Assembly: GCF_003112555.1 (NCBI RefSeq)
Contig: NZ_BEWB01000022.1
Span: forward strand, 31,968-95,967
Source of the DNA: Streptomyces coelicoflavus
Lineage (GTDB): Bacteria > Actinomycetota > Actinomycetes > Streptomycetales > Streptomycetaceae
Reading direction: 5' to 3'
DNA length: 64,000 bases
Both the position numbers and the translations under genes were made by a program. Shown one piece after another: positions 1-9,360 of this stretch (positions are counted from its first letter, which is position 1; every line of letters starts with the position of its first letter). The notes below the pieces were generated by a model. It was not told the DNA's origin and searched no databases. It saw nothing but the letters and a program-made list of their open reading frames with translations.

Positions 1-777
1 GTGGCCGCCCAGCGGTCCGTCTGCGGCTTCGGCCGCGATGCGTGCGGCGAGGGTGAGGTAGCGCTGGGCGGTGCGGTGCTCCGAGGCGTCGAACGCCATC
101 CAGCCTGCGATGTAGGTCATCTCTGCCACGGCCGAGTATGTGTCCCGGCGGTGCCGTTCCGTTCGGAATCTGCTGCCCAGCAGTGGCACCGCTTCGTCGC
201 GGAGGTGGCCTGCCAGGGCCGAGCGCCCCGAGGCTCCACCACGCTGCTGGTCCCGCGCCGAGTAGAAGGCTGTCAGGTTGCGGACGTCGCTGATGTCGGC
301 CTGCGTTACCAGTCGTGGGGAGACCGCTGGGCGCGATGCTGCCGCGGCTGGGGCGGTTGTCCACCACGTGCTCTCGGGCAGTGTGAGGCCGGCGGCCGAG
401 TACGCGGCGGTTGCCAGCAGCTTGCGTCGGTGCATGTCCAGGTCGTCGCTTCCCAGCTCGGCGAGCACGGTCAGAGGGTCGACGCTCCAGTCGGAACTGC
501 TGTCGGGCGAGCCTGTCGGTCCGTCTTCCAGCCCGAGGTCAGCGAGGGTGAGGCGGCGGCTGAGCCTGCGGGACAGCGTCTCACGCAGGATATGGGGCGC
601 TCGTCCGCTGGGCTTGGTGCCCTGGACCCACATGGCGATGTGCGAGCGGGAGACGGCCTCCAACTCGCGTGCACCGCTCTCCGCGGCGACACGAGCGATG
701 GCGGCGGCTGCTTGGGGCTGGGACCAGCCCGCTTCGCGCAAGAGTGCGGCGAGGGCGATGTTTCGCTCACGGGCCAT
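1..777 (-). CDS. XRE/TPR-type regulator, 3' end beyond window
   Basis: Reading the minus strand from ATG at 777 gives 259 codons open to base 1, so the C-terminus lies outside the window. The first ~75 residues resemble the atypical HTH of Streptomyces regulators (AALLREAGWSQ, then SRSHIAMWVQGTKPSGRAP). After a variable linker comes an alanine-rich helical region (VAEMTYIAGWMAFD, RTAQRYLTLAARIAAEAADG) typical of TPR repeats in these proteins. Family members are DNA-binding regulators of unknown ligand. It is transcribed away from the DUF6415 gene, and the 190 bp between them should hold both promoters. The class is clear; the target is unknown. Confidence 0.75.
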   Translation of the reverse strand, partial: MARERNIALAALLREAGWSQPQAAAAIARVAAESGARELEAVSRSHIAMWVQGTKPSGRAPHILRETLSRRLSRRLTLADLGLEDGPTGSPDSSSDWSVDPLTVLAELGSDDLDMHRRKLLATAAYSAAGLTLPESTWWTTAPAAAASRPAVSPRLVTQADISDVRNLTAFYSARDQQRGGASGRSALAGHLRDEAVPLLGSRFRTERHRRDTYSAVAEMTYIAGWMAFDASEHRTAQRYLTLAARIAAEAADGPLGGH

Positions 778-966
778 GGGGTGCCCCTCGGGTCCGAAAT
801 GATCTTTGACGCCTTTGACGGCCTTGCGGGCCGCGCAGGCATACCCCTCAGCGGGGATTCGCGGTTCGCTCAACGTAGCGGCCGGATCACTCACCTTGCA
901 CGCCGACCGACTGCGGTGCACGGCGTTTCTCACCCAACTTGGCTTGATCTACATAGGAGTTGTGTC

Positions 967-1452
967 ATGCGTCTCTCGCTGGTCCCTCGCCGGGCGTTGT
1001 GCCAACGCAGTGGTCAGGACCGGAGCCTCAGTGATCCGGGTGCCGGGCGTGACCAAGCGGTGTCCGCGACGGAGACGGTGACGCTCGTGCTGGGCGAGGA
1101 CTCGCCAGTGCCCGAGACCGCCGCCGATGTGGAGAACCTCGTCCTGCGGCTGCGAGGGCACGTCAACCAGCTCGGATTCCTGATGCCTTCGCAAGAGCCG
1201 GTTTTGCTCCGTGCGCAGCAACTCTGCTCGGTCGGGCTCCCGGAGGGCTATCTGCCCAGCCGGGTGCACCTCGTCAGACTCGCCGAGGCAACGCAGGAAC
1301 TCATCGCGAAGATCCGGCTGGACGACGTCGGAGCGAGTCGACCGGCACGGAGGTTGGCTCGATGGACACCGCAGATCAACGTGCTGCGCGGTGCGGTCTT
1401 CGCCGTCGCCCTCACCTGCCTGGTGTGGGCCGCTTCGGTGCCCCGGACATGA
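967..1452 (+). CDS. DUF6415 family protein
   Basis: This 161-residue protein is of a Streptomyces-restricted type. The central block (ADVENLVLRLRGHVNQLG, then GYLPSRVHLVRLAEATQEL) is the DUF6415 signature. The C-terminus has one hydrophobic segment (about residues 138-157) that could anchor it in the membrane. ATG 967 is chosen because AGGAG lies at 954-958. The frame is open far upstream, but that part is antisense to the upstream regulator and is not believed. The stop overlaps the next start (ATGA). Function is unknown; these genes are common near TPR regulators and conservons. Confidence 0.7.
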   Translation: MRLSLVPRRALCQRSGQDRSLSDPGAGRDQAVSATETVTLVLGEDSPVPETAADVENLVLRLRGHVNQLGFLMPSQEPVLLRAQQLCSVGLPEGYLPSRVHLVRLAEATQELIAKIRLDDVGASRPARRLARWTPQINVLRGAVFAVALTCLVWAASVPRT

Positions 1453-1592
1453 CCCTCACCGGAGCGCTCCTCATCGGACTGATCCTCGTCCCGATGGCGT
1501 GGCTGGTGTGCCGAGGCCCTCGTGCGACTGGCCTCGATCCCGCAGACAGGGCCTCCACGCCACCTCCGAGCGAGCCTGCGTCCCCGCGGTGA
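1449..1592 (+). CDS. small single-span membrane protein
   Basis: This 47-residue ORF starts at ATG 1449 and overlaps the DUF6415 stop by four bases, suggesting translational coupling. Residues 4-21 (TGALLIGLILVPMAWLVC) are a plausible transmembrane helix, followed by a Pro/Ser/Arg-rich tail. No family is recognised. The coupling and hydrophobicity support a real gene, but conservation cannot be checked here. Confidence 0.45.
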   Translation: MTLTGALLIGLILVPMAWLVCRGPRATGLDPADRASTPPPSEPASPR

Positions 1593-1686
1593 CCGCTGAC
1601 TCCTTGACTCCCGGCCTGTCCCCGGCCGCTTCGGCGGCCCCTATAACACCCCCAGACCAGCGGGGCTTAACGGAGATCCACACAAG

Positions 1687-3588
1687 ATGAAACGCCTTCC
1701 ACGTATTGAGCAGTACGGCCTGATTGGCGATACGCAGACCAGCGCCCACGTCTGCGACGACGGCATGATCGACTGGCTGTGCCTGCCTCGCTTCGACTCA
1801 CCGGCCGTGTTTGCCGGCCTGCTCGGCACACAGAAGCACGGCACCTGGCAGATCTCCCCGGCCTCGTCCGCAGGCCGGCCCGGCTCCGGAACAGTGGCTG
1901 GGCGCCGGTACCGCGGTGACTCGCTCGTTCTCGAATCGCTGTGGCGTACCCCGACTGGTTCGGTCCGGGTCCTGGATTTCATGCCGCCGCGCGACGGGGC
2001 CCCGCAGGTGATCCGGATCGTGGAGGGCCTGTGCGGCGAGGTGGAGATGGTCTCGGCCATGCGTCCTCGGCCCGGGTACGGCAGCGTCAGCCCGTGGATC
2101 CACGAGGTCGGTGGGCGCATGGTCGCGGAGGCCGGCGCGGACGCTCTGTGGCTCGACACCTGCGTCCCGCAGGTGGAGAAGGACGGCGTCGTCGTCAGCG
2201 CCTTCACCGTCGCCGCCGGACAGAGCGTGGCGTTCGTGCTCAGCTGGTGCCCGTCCCATGCAGCCGCCCCTGACGTTGCTGCCCCTGAGACCGCCCTCGC
2301 CGAGACGCTCGCCTTCTGGCAGGACTGGACGCAGGAGTGCACCTACGACGGGCCCTATCGCGAGGCCGTGGTCCGGTCCTCGATCACGCTGAAGGCCATG
2401 ACCTACGGGCCGAGCGGCGGGATCGTGGCGGCGCCGACCACGTCGCTTCCCGAGGAGATCGGCGGCGACCGGAACTGGGACTACCGCTTCACCTGGCTGC
2501 GCGACGCCGCCACGACGCTCGCCGCACTGCTGGGGACCGGATACCGGCACGAGGCACAAGCATGGCGGCGATGGCTCCTGCGGGCCGCGGCCGGGGACCC
2601 GGAGAACCTGCAGATCATGTACGGGATCACCGGGGAACGTGACCTGCGGGAGCGGGAGCTTCCCTGGCTTCCCGGGTACGAAGGCTCCTCGCCGGTGCGG
2701 GTCGGGAACGGGGCTGCGGATCAGCTGCAGCTGGACGTGTACGGCGAGGTGATCGACACCCTGTATCTCGCACACCGGAGCGGAGTCGCCCACTGCGCCG
2801 ACACCGCGGTCCTGCACCAGCGGCTCATCGAGCACCTGGTCCAGCGCTGGCGGGAGCCCGACGAGGGCATCTGGGAGATCCGCGGTGCCCGCCGGCACTT
2901 CGTCCATTCCAAGGTGATGGCCTGGGTGGCGGTCGACCGCACCATCCGCCTGGTCGAAGCCGGCGCCCTCAACATCGACGTGGCCCCGCTGGTCGAGCTG
3001 CGGGCGGCGATCCACCGGGAGGTCTGTGACAAGGGTTTCGACCCGGTGCGCAATACCTTCACCCAGTCCTACGGCTCGCAGGAACTGGATGCCGCCACGC
3101 TGCTCATCCCCCGCACCGGCTTCCTGCCGCCCGATGACCCGCGCGTCATCGGCACCGTGGATGCGGTCCGTCGTGAACTCTCCACGGACGACGGGCTCGT
3201 GTACCGGTACCCGACCTGCGGTGAGGACGTCGGGGTGGACGGCTTGACCGGCGACGAGGGCGCCTTCTTCCTGTGCAACTTCTGGCTCGTCGACGGCCTC
3301 GCCCTGACCGGCCGCCCCGACGAGGCGCGCGCCTTGTTCGAACGCCTCCTGGCTCTGCGCACCGACCTCGGGCTCCTGGCGGAGGAGTACGACCCCGTCC
3401 AGCAGCGCCAGCTCGGCAACTTCCCGCAGGCGTTCAGCCACATGGGCCTGATCCAGAGCGCCCTGCTCCTTCAGCAGATGGCGACGCAGTCCTGCCCCCG
3501 CCACGCCGCGCTCGCGGTTCCCGCACCCCGGTCAACCTCCCGCAGCACGCGCCAGTCCACCGCAGACCTGACGCCGCAGCACGCATAG
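1687..3588 (+). CDS. GH15 glucoamylase/trehalase-like glycoside hydrolase
   Basis: This 633-residue protein has the standard bacterial GH15 layout. The N-terminal beta-sandwich domain begins IEQYGLIGDTQTSAHVCDDG and continues DWLCLPRFDSPAVFAGLLG. The catalytic (alpha/alpha)6 barrel contains the hallmark GGDRNWDYRFTWLRDA around residue 258. Relatives hydrolyse alpha-glucosidic bonds (glucoamylase or trehalase), often in the cytoplasm, and no signal peptide is visible. The last ~35 residues are a low-complexity Ser/Thr/Arg tail. ATG 1687 follows GGAG at 1673-1676. It sits alone between a small membrane protein and the conservon. The substrate cannot be set from sequence. Confidence 0.85.
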   Translation: MKRLPRIEQYGLIGDTQTSAHVCDDGMIDWLCLPRFDSPAVFAGLLGTQKHGTWQISPASSAGRPGSGTVAGRRYRGDSLVLESLWRTPTGSVRVLDFMPPRDGAPQVIRIVEGLCGEVEMVSAMRPRPGYGSVSPWIHEVGGRMVAEAGADALWLDTCVPQVEKDGVVVSAFTVAAGQSVAFVLSWCPSHAAAPDVAAPETALAETLAFWQDWTQECTYDGPYREAVVRSSITLKAMTYGPSGGIVAAPTTSLPEEIGGDRNWDYRFTWLRDAATTLAALLGTGYRHEAQAWRRWLLRAAAGDPENLQIMYGITGERDLRERELPWLPGYEGSSPVRVGNGAADQLQLDVYGEVIDTLYLAHRSGVAHCADTAVLHQRLIEHLVQRWREPDEGIWEIRGARRHFVHSKVMAWVAVDRTIRLVEAGALNIDVAPLVELRAAIHREVCDKGFDPVRNTFTQSYGSQELDAATLLIPRTGFLPPDDPRVIGTVDAVRRELSTDDGLVYRYPTCGEDVGVDGLTGDEGAFFLCNFWLVDGLALTGRPDEARALFERLLALRTDLGLLAEEYDPVQQRQLGNFPQAFSHMGLIQSALLLQQMATQSCPRHAALAVPAPRSTSRSTRQSTADLTPQHA

Positions 3589-3614
3589 CCACCCCACCCC
3601 TGACGAGGATTCCC

Positions 3615-5132
3615 ATGCCTGACAGCGCCTTCCCGGCACGGCCGGCCGCTACCGGCCACCGCAGACGGCGGCCCCCGGTCGACGCGACGACGCTGTACCT
3701 CGCCCGTCGCGCCGTGGCACTGCCCCTGGCACTCCTTGCCGCGCTGCTGCTCGCCGCCTTCGCTCTCCGGTCGGGGTCTGTCGTAGGCCCCGGCTGGGTC
3801 CTGGCCGGCCTGGTCTGCGGACTGGCGGCGGTCGTCGCGGTGGCGGCACACGGAACACGCACCGTCGCCAGTACCGTGCAGTCGGCAGTGGAGGAGTCCC
3901 AGGCAGCAGCGCTGACAGCGGTCACAGGGGCAGCGGCAGCCGTTGAGAAGTCGGTGCTGTGGTCGGCGGACGAGCTGTGCCGCGGAAAACGTCCAGCGTT
4001 GCCGGACCCGCACACCGCGCAGTCGCCCACTGCAAACGCCGGGATCGACAACACGCTGAGTGCCCTCCAGGCGCAGGCCATCATGTCGCTGATCCGCGTG
4101 CACGACGAGTCCCAGTCCGTGGTCCTCCTGGAGGTGCTTCGCCGCCTGGCCATGCGCGAGCACGCCCTGGTCAGCAAGGCACTCCAGGCACTGAGCCAGC
4201 TGGAGATGCTGACCGACGACCCGGAGCTGCTGGCCAAGATCTTCGAGATCGATCACCTCGTGACGCGGATGCGCCGCCAGGTCGAGAGCACGGCGGTCCT
4301 GGGAGGACAGTCCCTGCGCAGCGTGCGCCGGCCCGTTCCCGTCACGACGGCCCTGCGTGGCGCTGTCTCCGAGGTCGTGCAGTATCCGCGGGTGGCCGTC
4401 GCGGCCGGATCCGTGGGTGCCGAGCTGGGGCTGCCCGGCCATGTGGGGCCGGACCTGACGCACCTGCTGGCCGAGCTGATCGAGAACGCCTGCGAGTGTT
4501 CGGATCCAGAGACGCGGGTGATGGTGCGCGCGCAGCGGGTGCCACACGGGCTGGCCATCGAGGTCGAGGACCGCGCCATCCCGATGCACCCGCAGACGCG
4601 GGCACAGATGAACCACCTGCTCAAAGCCCCGGACGAGGTCGACGTCAGCGGCCAGGTCCGGGCCGGGCAGCTCGGCCTGCTGGTCGCCTCGAAGATCGCC
4701 CAGTCACACGGCCTGTCCGTCCTCCTGCAGGAGAACGCGACGGGAGGCACCACCGCCCTGGTCGTCATACCGGCACGGCTCCTGGTAGCCATTCCATCGG
4801 TCGAGGATGCGGGCGCGCCGCCGCCCCAGGAAGCCCGAACGTCCGGGCGGCAGCCGCAGCAGGTGGCCGCGGCTCGAGCCGCCTCGGGGGCGGGTCAAGC
4901 CGCACGCCCGGGCGCCGCTGGGGCGCCGACCGCAGAGGCAGGTCAGTCGGCTGACGCGCCCGCTCTGCCGACGCGCACACGCCGAACGGAACCTTTCCGT
5001 CCACCGCACGAGCGGGAGCAAGCCCCCATGGCCGCGGCGACGCCCGGACTCGCAGCCGCCTTCCGCAACGGCCTCCAGGCCGGCGGCACCGCCGATTCCC
5101 CTCCCGCCTCGGCAGAACATCCAACCCCCTGA
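3615..5132 (+). CDS. cvnA: conservon sensor kinase-like protein CvnA
   Basis: This 505-residue membrane protein opens the conservon. Two hydrophobic segments (about residues 31-50 and 54-76) are followed by a coiled helical region. A histidine-kinase-like ATP-binding domain follows, with an N-box-like HLLAELIENACECSDPETRV near residue 280. The C-terminal ~110 residues are Pro/Ala/Arg-rich and look disordered, as in other CvnA proteins. In conservons CvnA is thought to act like a membrane receptor for the CvnB-CvnD GTPase module. ATG 3615 is chosen over the long upstream extension, which overlaps the GH15 gene. It leads an operon through the GAF gene. Confidence 0.85.
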   Translation: MPDSAFPARPAATGHRRRRPPVDATTLYLARRAVALPLALLAALLLAAFALRSGSVVGPGWVLAGLVCGLAAVVAVAAHGTRTVASTVQSAVEESQAAALTAVTGAAAAVEKSVLWSADELCRGKRPALPDPHTAQSPTANAGIDNTLSALQAQAIMSLIRVHDESQSVVLLEVLRRLAMREHALVSKALQALSQLEMLTDDPELLAKIFEIDHLVTRMRRQVESTAVLGGQSLRSVRRPVPVTTALRGAVSEVVQYPRVAVAAGSVGAELGLPGHVGPDLTHLLAELIENACECSDPETRVMVRAQRVPHGLAIEVEDRAIPMHPQTRAQMNHLLKAPDEVDVSGQVRAGQLGLLVASKIAQSHGLSVLLQENATGGTTALVVIPARLLVAIPSVEDAGAPPPQEARTSGRQPQQVAAARAASGAGQAARPGAAGAPTAEAGQSADAPALPTRTRRTEPFRPPHEREQAPMAAATPGLAAAFRNGLQAGGTADSPPASAEHPTP

Positions 5133-5193
5133 CCCGTCCGTTCCCGGTGGCCCGGCACATCCACTGGCCCTTCCCCCTTCTGGAGCGACCCCT

Positions 5194-5709
5194 ATGAGCA
5201 CCCACCACGCGATGCACAACATGACCGGCGACATGCCCGCATCCGCGACGACCACAAGCGGACAGCGGGACAGCATGGTCTGGCTGCTGCGTCAGTTCGC
5301 CTCCGAGACGCTGGGTGTCACGCACGCCGTGCTGATCTCGCGCGACGGACTGCGGCTGCTGGACAGTGACGTCGACAAGGACTGGGCGGACGAGCTGTCG
5401 GCCGCCTTCAGCGGGGTGGCCTCCCTCGCGGCGAACATCACCGGTCCGCGTGGGAAGAAGAGGCCGGCGGGCCAGGTCATCATCGAGCGATCCGACTGCC
5501 TGTTCTTCGTCCAGAGCGCCGGGCGCAGCGCGGCCTTCGACAACCACCCCGGTAACGAACGCGGTGAGGTGGACACGATCCTCGCCGTCATCGCCACCCG
5601 GGACGCCGACGTGGGCACCGTCGGCTTCGAGATGGGGCGCCTGGTCCAGAAGTTCGCCCCGTACATGGTGATCCCCGTCCGTGGCGGCACGGGCGGAGAG
5701 GTCCGGTGA
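5194..5709 (+). CDS. cvnB: roadblock/LC7 protein CvnB
   Basis: This 171-residue protein has a Roadblock/LC7 fold (WLLRQFASETLGVTHAVLIS, DGLRLL, then FDNHPGNERGEVDTILAVI). The family binds and regulates small GTPases, here expected to be CvnD. ATG 5194 follows GGAGCG at 5182-5187. The upstream open frame is antisense-like filler within the cvnA tail. The end overlaps cvnC by four bases (GTGA). Confidence 0.85.
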   Translation: MSTHHAMHNMTGDMPASATTTSGQRDSMVWLLRQFASETLGVTHAVLISRDGLRLLDSDVDKDWADELSAAFSGVASLAANITGPRGKKRPAGQVIIERSDCLFFVQSAGRSAAFDNHPGNERGEVDTILAVIATRDADVGTVGFEMGRLVQKFAPYMVIPVRGGTGGEVR

Positions 5710-6113
5710 GCACGTACGGCCGCGCGGCCGAGGAGTCGGCGTTCGTGCGGACCTACACCGTGACGCGCGGGCGTACCAAGCCGCGGCACCTGCTCGCTCT
5801 GGAAACCGTCCTGGAGGCTGGGCAGGGAAGGCCAGGCCCGGCGCAAGCCGAGGAGTGCGAGGAGATTCTCGCCCTGTGCCGGGAGCGCCGGCGGTCGGTG
5901 GTCGAGCTGGCGGGCCGCCTCGGCCGGCCCGTGACCGCCGTCAAGATCCTCGTTTCCGACCTCCTGGACGCCGACGCCCTCGTCGTCCCCCTGACCCATC
6001 CCTATGCCGATACCGGCGCGGGCTCCGGCCCGTCTGTCCAACTGCTGGCAGCCGTAACAGCTGGCTTGAAGAGGAAGTGGCCTGATGCCGTTGCCTACTG
6101 CCAGGCCGGATGA
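5706..6113 (+). CDS. cvnC: DUF742 protein CvnC
   Basis: This 135-residue protein is of the DUF742 family: FVRTYTVTRGRTKP at the start, a winged-helix-like centre (RSVVELAGRLGRPVTAVKIL, VSDLLDADALVV), and a short C-terminus. CvnC is the third conserved conservon component and probably an adaptor; its biochemical role is unknown. GTG 5706 overlaps the cvnB stop. Its last 29 bases overlap cvnD, so translation of the two is probably coupled. Confidence 0.85.
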   Translation: MSTYGRAAEESAFVRTYTVTRGRTKPRHLLALETVLEAGQGRPGPAQAEECEEILALCRERRRSVVELAGRLGRPVTAVKILVSDLLDADALVVPLTHPYADTGAGSGPSVQLLAAVTAGLKRKWPDAVAYCQAG

Positions 6114-6756
6114 TCCGGCCGCGGTGCTGCATAGTTCGCCGCCCCCGCGGGCCGGTGCACCGACCGTGCTGAAAATCGTGATCGCCGGCGGATTCGGCGC
6201 GGGCAAGACCACCGCCGTGGGCGCCGTCAGCGAGATCACGCCGCTGAGCACGGAGGAGTACCTGACCGAGGCGAGCGCGGACGTCGACAGCCTGGCGGGC
6301 ATCGAGGCGAAGGTGACCACCACGGTCGCCTTCGACTTCGGCCGACTGAGCCTGCCCGACGCGCCGATGCCTCTGGAGCTGTTCCTGTTCGGCACGCCGG
6401 GTGAGGACCGGTTCGTCGACCTCTGGTACGACCTCTCCCGCGGCGCCGTTGGCGCGGTCGTCCTGGTCGACACCCGCCGTTTGGAGAGCAGCTTCACGCC
6501 CGTCAGCTTCTTCGAGGACATCGGCCTGCCCTTCGTCGTCGCGGTCAACCAGTTCGACGGGGCGCACCGCTACCACCCCGAGCAGGTCCGCGCCGCTCTC
6601 GAACTCCCCGCTGCCGTGCCGGTGGTCACCTGCGACGCCCGCGACACGAATCACGTCGCCGGCGTTCTGCTGGCCCTCGTCGACCACGCCGTGAATAGCG
6701 TCGCGACCATCAATCGCGCTGGTCACGCCCCTTCTACCACCTTCCAGGACGCCTGA
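6085..6756 (+). CDS. cvnD: conservon GTPase CvnD
   Basis: This 223-residue P-loop GTPase has Walker A GGFGAGKTT near residue 35, a switch/G3-like LFLFGTPGEDRFVDLWYD near 103, and NQFD as the G4 specificity motif near 154. Such proteins resemble MglA/Rab-type switches. With CvnA-C they form a membrane-associated complex that has been compared to eukaryotic G-protein receptors. It overlaps cvnC by 29 bp and the GAF gene by one base. Confidence 0.88.
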   Translation: MPLPTARPDDPAAVLHSSPPPRAGAPTVLKIVIAGGFGAGKTTAVGAVSEITPLSTEEYLTEASADVDSLAGIEAKVTTTVAFDFGRLSLPDAPMPLELFLFGTPGEDRFVDLWYDLSRGAVGAVVLVDTRRLESSFTPVSFFEDIGLPFVVAVNQFDGAHRYHPEQVRAALELPAAVPVVTCDARDTNHVAGVLLALVDHAVNSVATINRAGHAPSTTFQDA

Positions 6757-7397
6757 TGTCACAGCACCCCAGCGACCCCTACCGCACGCCGCAGGCCACC
6801 CCGCCCGCGCGGTCCTTGCCGCGCCGCGACATGCGGGACGCCATCGGTGGCTCAGTCGCCCAGCCCGCCGCCGCCCTCACCAGTCAGTCGCCCCAGCAGT
6901 CACTGGAGCTGGCGCAGCGCTACGAGCTGTTGCACCGCCTGGGCGTGCCCACCGTGGCCAACGAGGACTTCGACGACATGGCAAGCCACATGGCTGAGCG
7001 GGCGGGATTCCTGTACGGATTTGTCAACCTGGGCTTGGAGAAGCAGAAGTTCGTCGGACTGCACCAGCCGCCCGCGGACAGCGGGTACGTCATCGTCGGC
7101 CGCACCATGAGCCGCGACCACGGCTGGTGCCCGGAGGTCATGGCCCGCAGGAAGGCCCTGCCGCTGCACGACGTGCACGCCAGCCCGCGCTTCAGCGGCA
7201 ACGCGGTCGTCGACGCCGTCGGGATCCGCTCCTACTTCGGCGCCCCGCTCATCCACGAGAGCGGTGTTGTGCTGGGCACGGTGTGCGTCATCGACCCCGA
7301 GAAGCGACCTCTGAGCGAGGCCCGACGGATCAGGGACATCACCATCAACACCGGCGCGCAGGTGATGGACCACATGTCCCGGGCTCCCCTCCGCTAG
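6756..7397 (+). CDS. GAF-domain protein of the conservon
   Basis: This 213-residue protein has a ~45-residue disordered start, then a single GAF domain (about residues 60-205). That domain includes VGRTMSRDHGWCPEVM, DVHASPRFSGNAVVD and SYFGAPLIHESGVVLGTVCV. GAF proteins with the Cys-Pro pair seen here are frequent fifth members of Streptomyces conservons and may sense a small molecule or redox state. ATG 6756 overlaps the last base of the cvnD stop, so it belongs to the operon. Confidence 0.75.
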   Translation: MSQHPSDPYRTPQATPPARSLPRRDMRDAIGGSVAQPAAALTSQSPQQSLELAQRYELLHRLGVPTVANEDFDDMASHMAERAGFLYGFVNLGLEKQKFVGLHQPPADSGYVIVGRTMSRDHGWCPEVMARRKALPLHDVHASPRFSGNAVVDAVGIRSYFGAPLIHESGVVLGTVCVIDPEKRPLSEARRIRDITINTGAQVMDHMSRAPLR

Positions 7398-7478
7398 GCC
7401 ATTTCACCCCCACCCGGGAGCCGTAGGCGAATCCCCGGCAGCTCCACGTTGCGACCTTCATCCAGGGAGAGGGAGACC

Positions 7479-8873
7479 ATGTCCGCCACACCCACCACGC
7501 CTCCACCGGCGCTGCGTCCCTACCTCGGCGAGACTGACGAGGACGTCGCATGGCACGAGCTGCTCTGGCACGAGGCCGATGCCTTCGCGGTCGAGCACGC
7601 CGCGCCGCAGGCCGTGCGGATGGAGGCCGCTCCGGACAGGGTGGAGCGCAAGGTCGCCGGTCTAATGGCCGCCCGGGGCTGGTTCGCCGTCACCATCCCG
7701 GCCGCCTTCGGCGGGCTGGGTGCCGGACACGTGGCCAAGACCATCCTGGTCCACCGCATCGCACGGGTCTCGGCCGCTGCCGCCGCCATCCTGCAGGCCA
7801 CCCTCATCCCCGTCGGCGCCCTGCTGCACTTCGCCACCTACGAGCAGAAGGGCCGCTGGCTTCCCCAGGTCGCGAACGGGTCACTGCTGCTGTCGATCGC
7901 CGTGACCGAACCACAAGCCGGCGGACACATCGGCGGGATCGAAGCCACCGCCGAACGCACCGGCAACGAGTGGGTGATCACCGGGAGCAAGATCCACATC
8001 GGTAACAGTCACCTCGCCGGGGCCCACCTCGTCGTCGCCCGTACCGCCGCAGCCGGAGTGAGCACCTCCCAGGCGCTGACCGCGTTCATGGTCGAAGCCG
8101 ACCGCCCAGGACTCTCGCTCCCCGCCCATCGTGCCGGGCTCGGTCTGCACGGCTTCTCCGCCGGCCGCCTCGACCTCGACCACGTCCGCGTCCCCGACGA
8201 CAACGTGGTCGGAGAGATCGGCCAAGGTCTGGCAGTGGCCCAGAGCAGCAGCATCATCTACGGCCGCCCCAACCTGGCCGCCCTCAGCCTCGGCATCCAC
8301 GAAGCAGTCGTGGACACCACCACCAGCCGGCTCAAGACCCGCCCCCGCTACCAGGGCGCCCTGTCCGACCTGCCCGTCCTGCGGGACCGCGTCGGCGGCA
8401 TGGAGGCCCGCCTGCGCGCCGGCCGGATACTCGCCTACCAGTCCGTGCACCTCCTCGACCGGGGCCTGCCCTGCGACGCCGAACTGATCAACTCGAAATA
8501 CCTCGGCCACCAGTGGGCCATGCAGTCCGCCCAGGACGCCATGGAACTGCACGGCGCCCACGCCCTCGACGGTGACTACGTCCTCCAGCGCCTGTGGCGC
8601 GACATCCAGCACACCTACCCACCCGCCGGGACCGGTGAAGTCCAGCGCATACGCCTGGCGGATGCCGCCTTCGACGAGGACCACATCCAGTGGTCGGAAC
8701 ACCTCGCCGCCGAGGCCGCCTGGGCACGCCCGCCCCGACCGCCGCATGAGCCCCCGTGCGCGGCAGCCCGTAACTCCCCACCGCCGCGTACGGGCCCGTG
8801 CCGCCGGCCCCCGTCCCCCGCAGGGGCCGACGGCACCCCTCCCAGTGACCGTCCATCCCAGCCCAGAAAGTGA
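7479..8873 (+). CDS. acyl-CoA dehydrogenase family flavoprotein
   Basis: This 464-residue protein has the acyl-CoA dehydrogenase fold. The N-terminal helical domain contains ARGWFAVTIPAAFGGLGAG. The beta-domain contains the FAD-contacting SIAVTEPQAGGHIGG, and the C-terminal helices contain AMELHGAHALDGDYVLQRLWRD. Members oxidise acyl-thioesters or act in natural-product pathways. The final ~50 residues are a Pro/Arg-rich tail not seen in housekeeping enzymes. ATG 7479 is preceded by AGGGAGAGGGA (7464-7474). The LuxR gene starts five bases after its stop codon, so an operon through 11121 is likely. The substrate is unknown. Confidence 0.8.
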   Translation: MSATPTTPPPALRPYLGETDEDVAWHELLWHEADAFAVEHAAPQAVRMEAAPDRVERKVAGLMAARGWFAVTIPAAFGGLGAGHVAKTILVHRIARVSAAAAAILQATLIPVGALLHFATYEQKGRWLPQVANGSLLLSIAVTEPQAGGHIGGIEATAERTGNEWVITGSKIHIGNSHLAGAHLVVARTAAAGVSTSQALTAFMVEADRPGLSLPAHRAGLGLHGFSAGRLDLDHVRVPDDNVVGEIGQGLAVAQSSSIIYGRPNLAALSLGIHEAVVDTTTSRLKTRPRYQGALSDLPVLRDRVGGMEARLRAGRILAYQSVHLLDRGLPCDAELINSKYLGHQWAMQSAQDAMELHGAHALDGDYVLQRLWRDIQHTYPPAGTGEVQRIRLADAAFDEDHIQWSEHLAAEAAWARPPRPPHEPPCAAARNSPPPRTGPCRRPPSPAGADGTPPSDRPSQPRK

Positions 8874-8877
8874 CACC

Positions 8878-9360
8878 GTGACCCCGTCCGTAACGACCAG
8901 CGCTCCCGTCACTCCTCTGACACCGACCCTGCAGCGCGTCGCCCAGCACCTGGTAGGCGGCCTCACACCAAAGGAGATCGCCACCCAGACCCGGCTGTCG
9001 GCCGTGACCGTCCGCCACTACATCCGCGACATCCGCGAAAGCCTCCACTGCCCGCCCCGCTGCAAGCCCCCGGTGATCGTGCACCACCTTCTCGCCGCCC
9101 GGCAGGTGGCCACTCCCCCAGCAGACAGGCCCGCGCCGAAGCTCGGCCCGGACCAGCTGCTGCTGCTCCGAGCCGTCGCCGAGCACAGCGACCCCCGCGA
9201 CATCGCCATCGCCGCCAAGCTCGCCCCCGCCGACCAGCGCGCCGCACTCGACCAGCTCCTCACCGACACCGTCGCGCAGAACCCCACCCATCTGGTGATT
9301 CTGGCGCACGGCTGGAAGCTGCTGCCGGCCCAGCCGACACAGCGCGGAGGAAGCCAGTGA
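8878..9360 (+). CDS. LuxR-type HTH regulator, small
   Basis: This 160-residue protein has a LuxR-like helix-turn-helix in its first 70 residues (LVGGLTPKEIATQTRLSAVT, VRHYIRDIRESLHC). A second helical half contains LLLLRAVAEHSDPRDIAIAA. There is no receiver or PAS domain. GTG 8878 is chosen because it lies just after the dehydrogenase stop, and the longer open frame is antisense-like. Its stop overlaps the following GTG (GTGA). It may regulate this operon or the lanthipeptide genes downstream; that is inference from position only. Confidence 0.6.
   Translation: MTPSVTTSAPVTPLTPTLQRVAQHLVGGLTPKEIATQTRLSAVTVRHYIRDIRESLHCPPRCKPPVIVHHLLAARQVATPPADRPAPKLGPDQLLLLRAVAEHSDPRDIAIAAKLAPADQRAALDQLLTDTVAQNPTHLVILAHGWKLLPAQPTQRGGSQ

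Noticed and set aside
1..960. Long plus-strand frame from base 1 into the DUF6415 gene
   Set aside because: It is antisense to a better minus-strand regulator. Only the part from ATG 967, with its own ribosome site, looks like a protein.
1798..3504. 568-codon minus-strand frame over the GH15 gene
   Set aside because: No domain is recognisable. It mirrors the GH15 coding strand, as expected in high-GC DNA.
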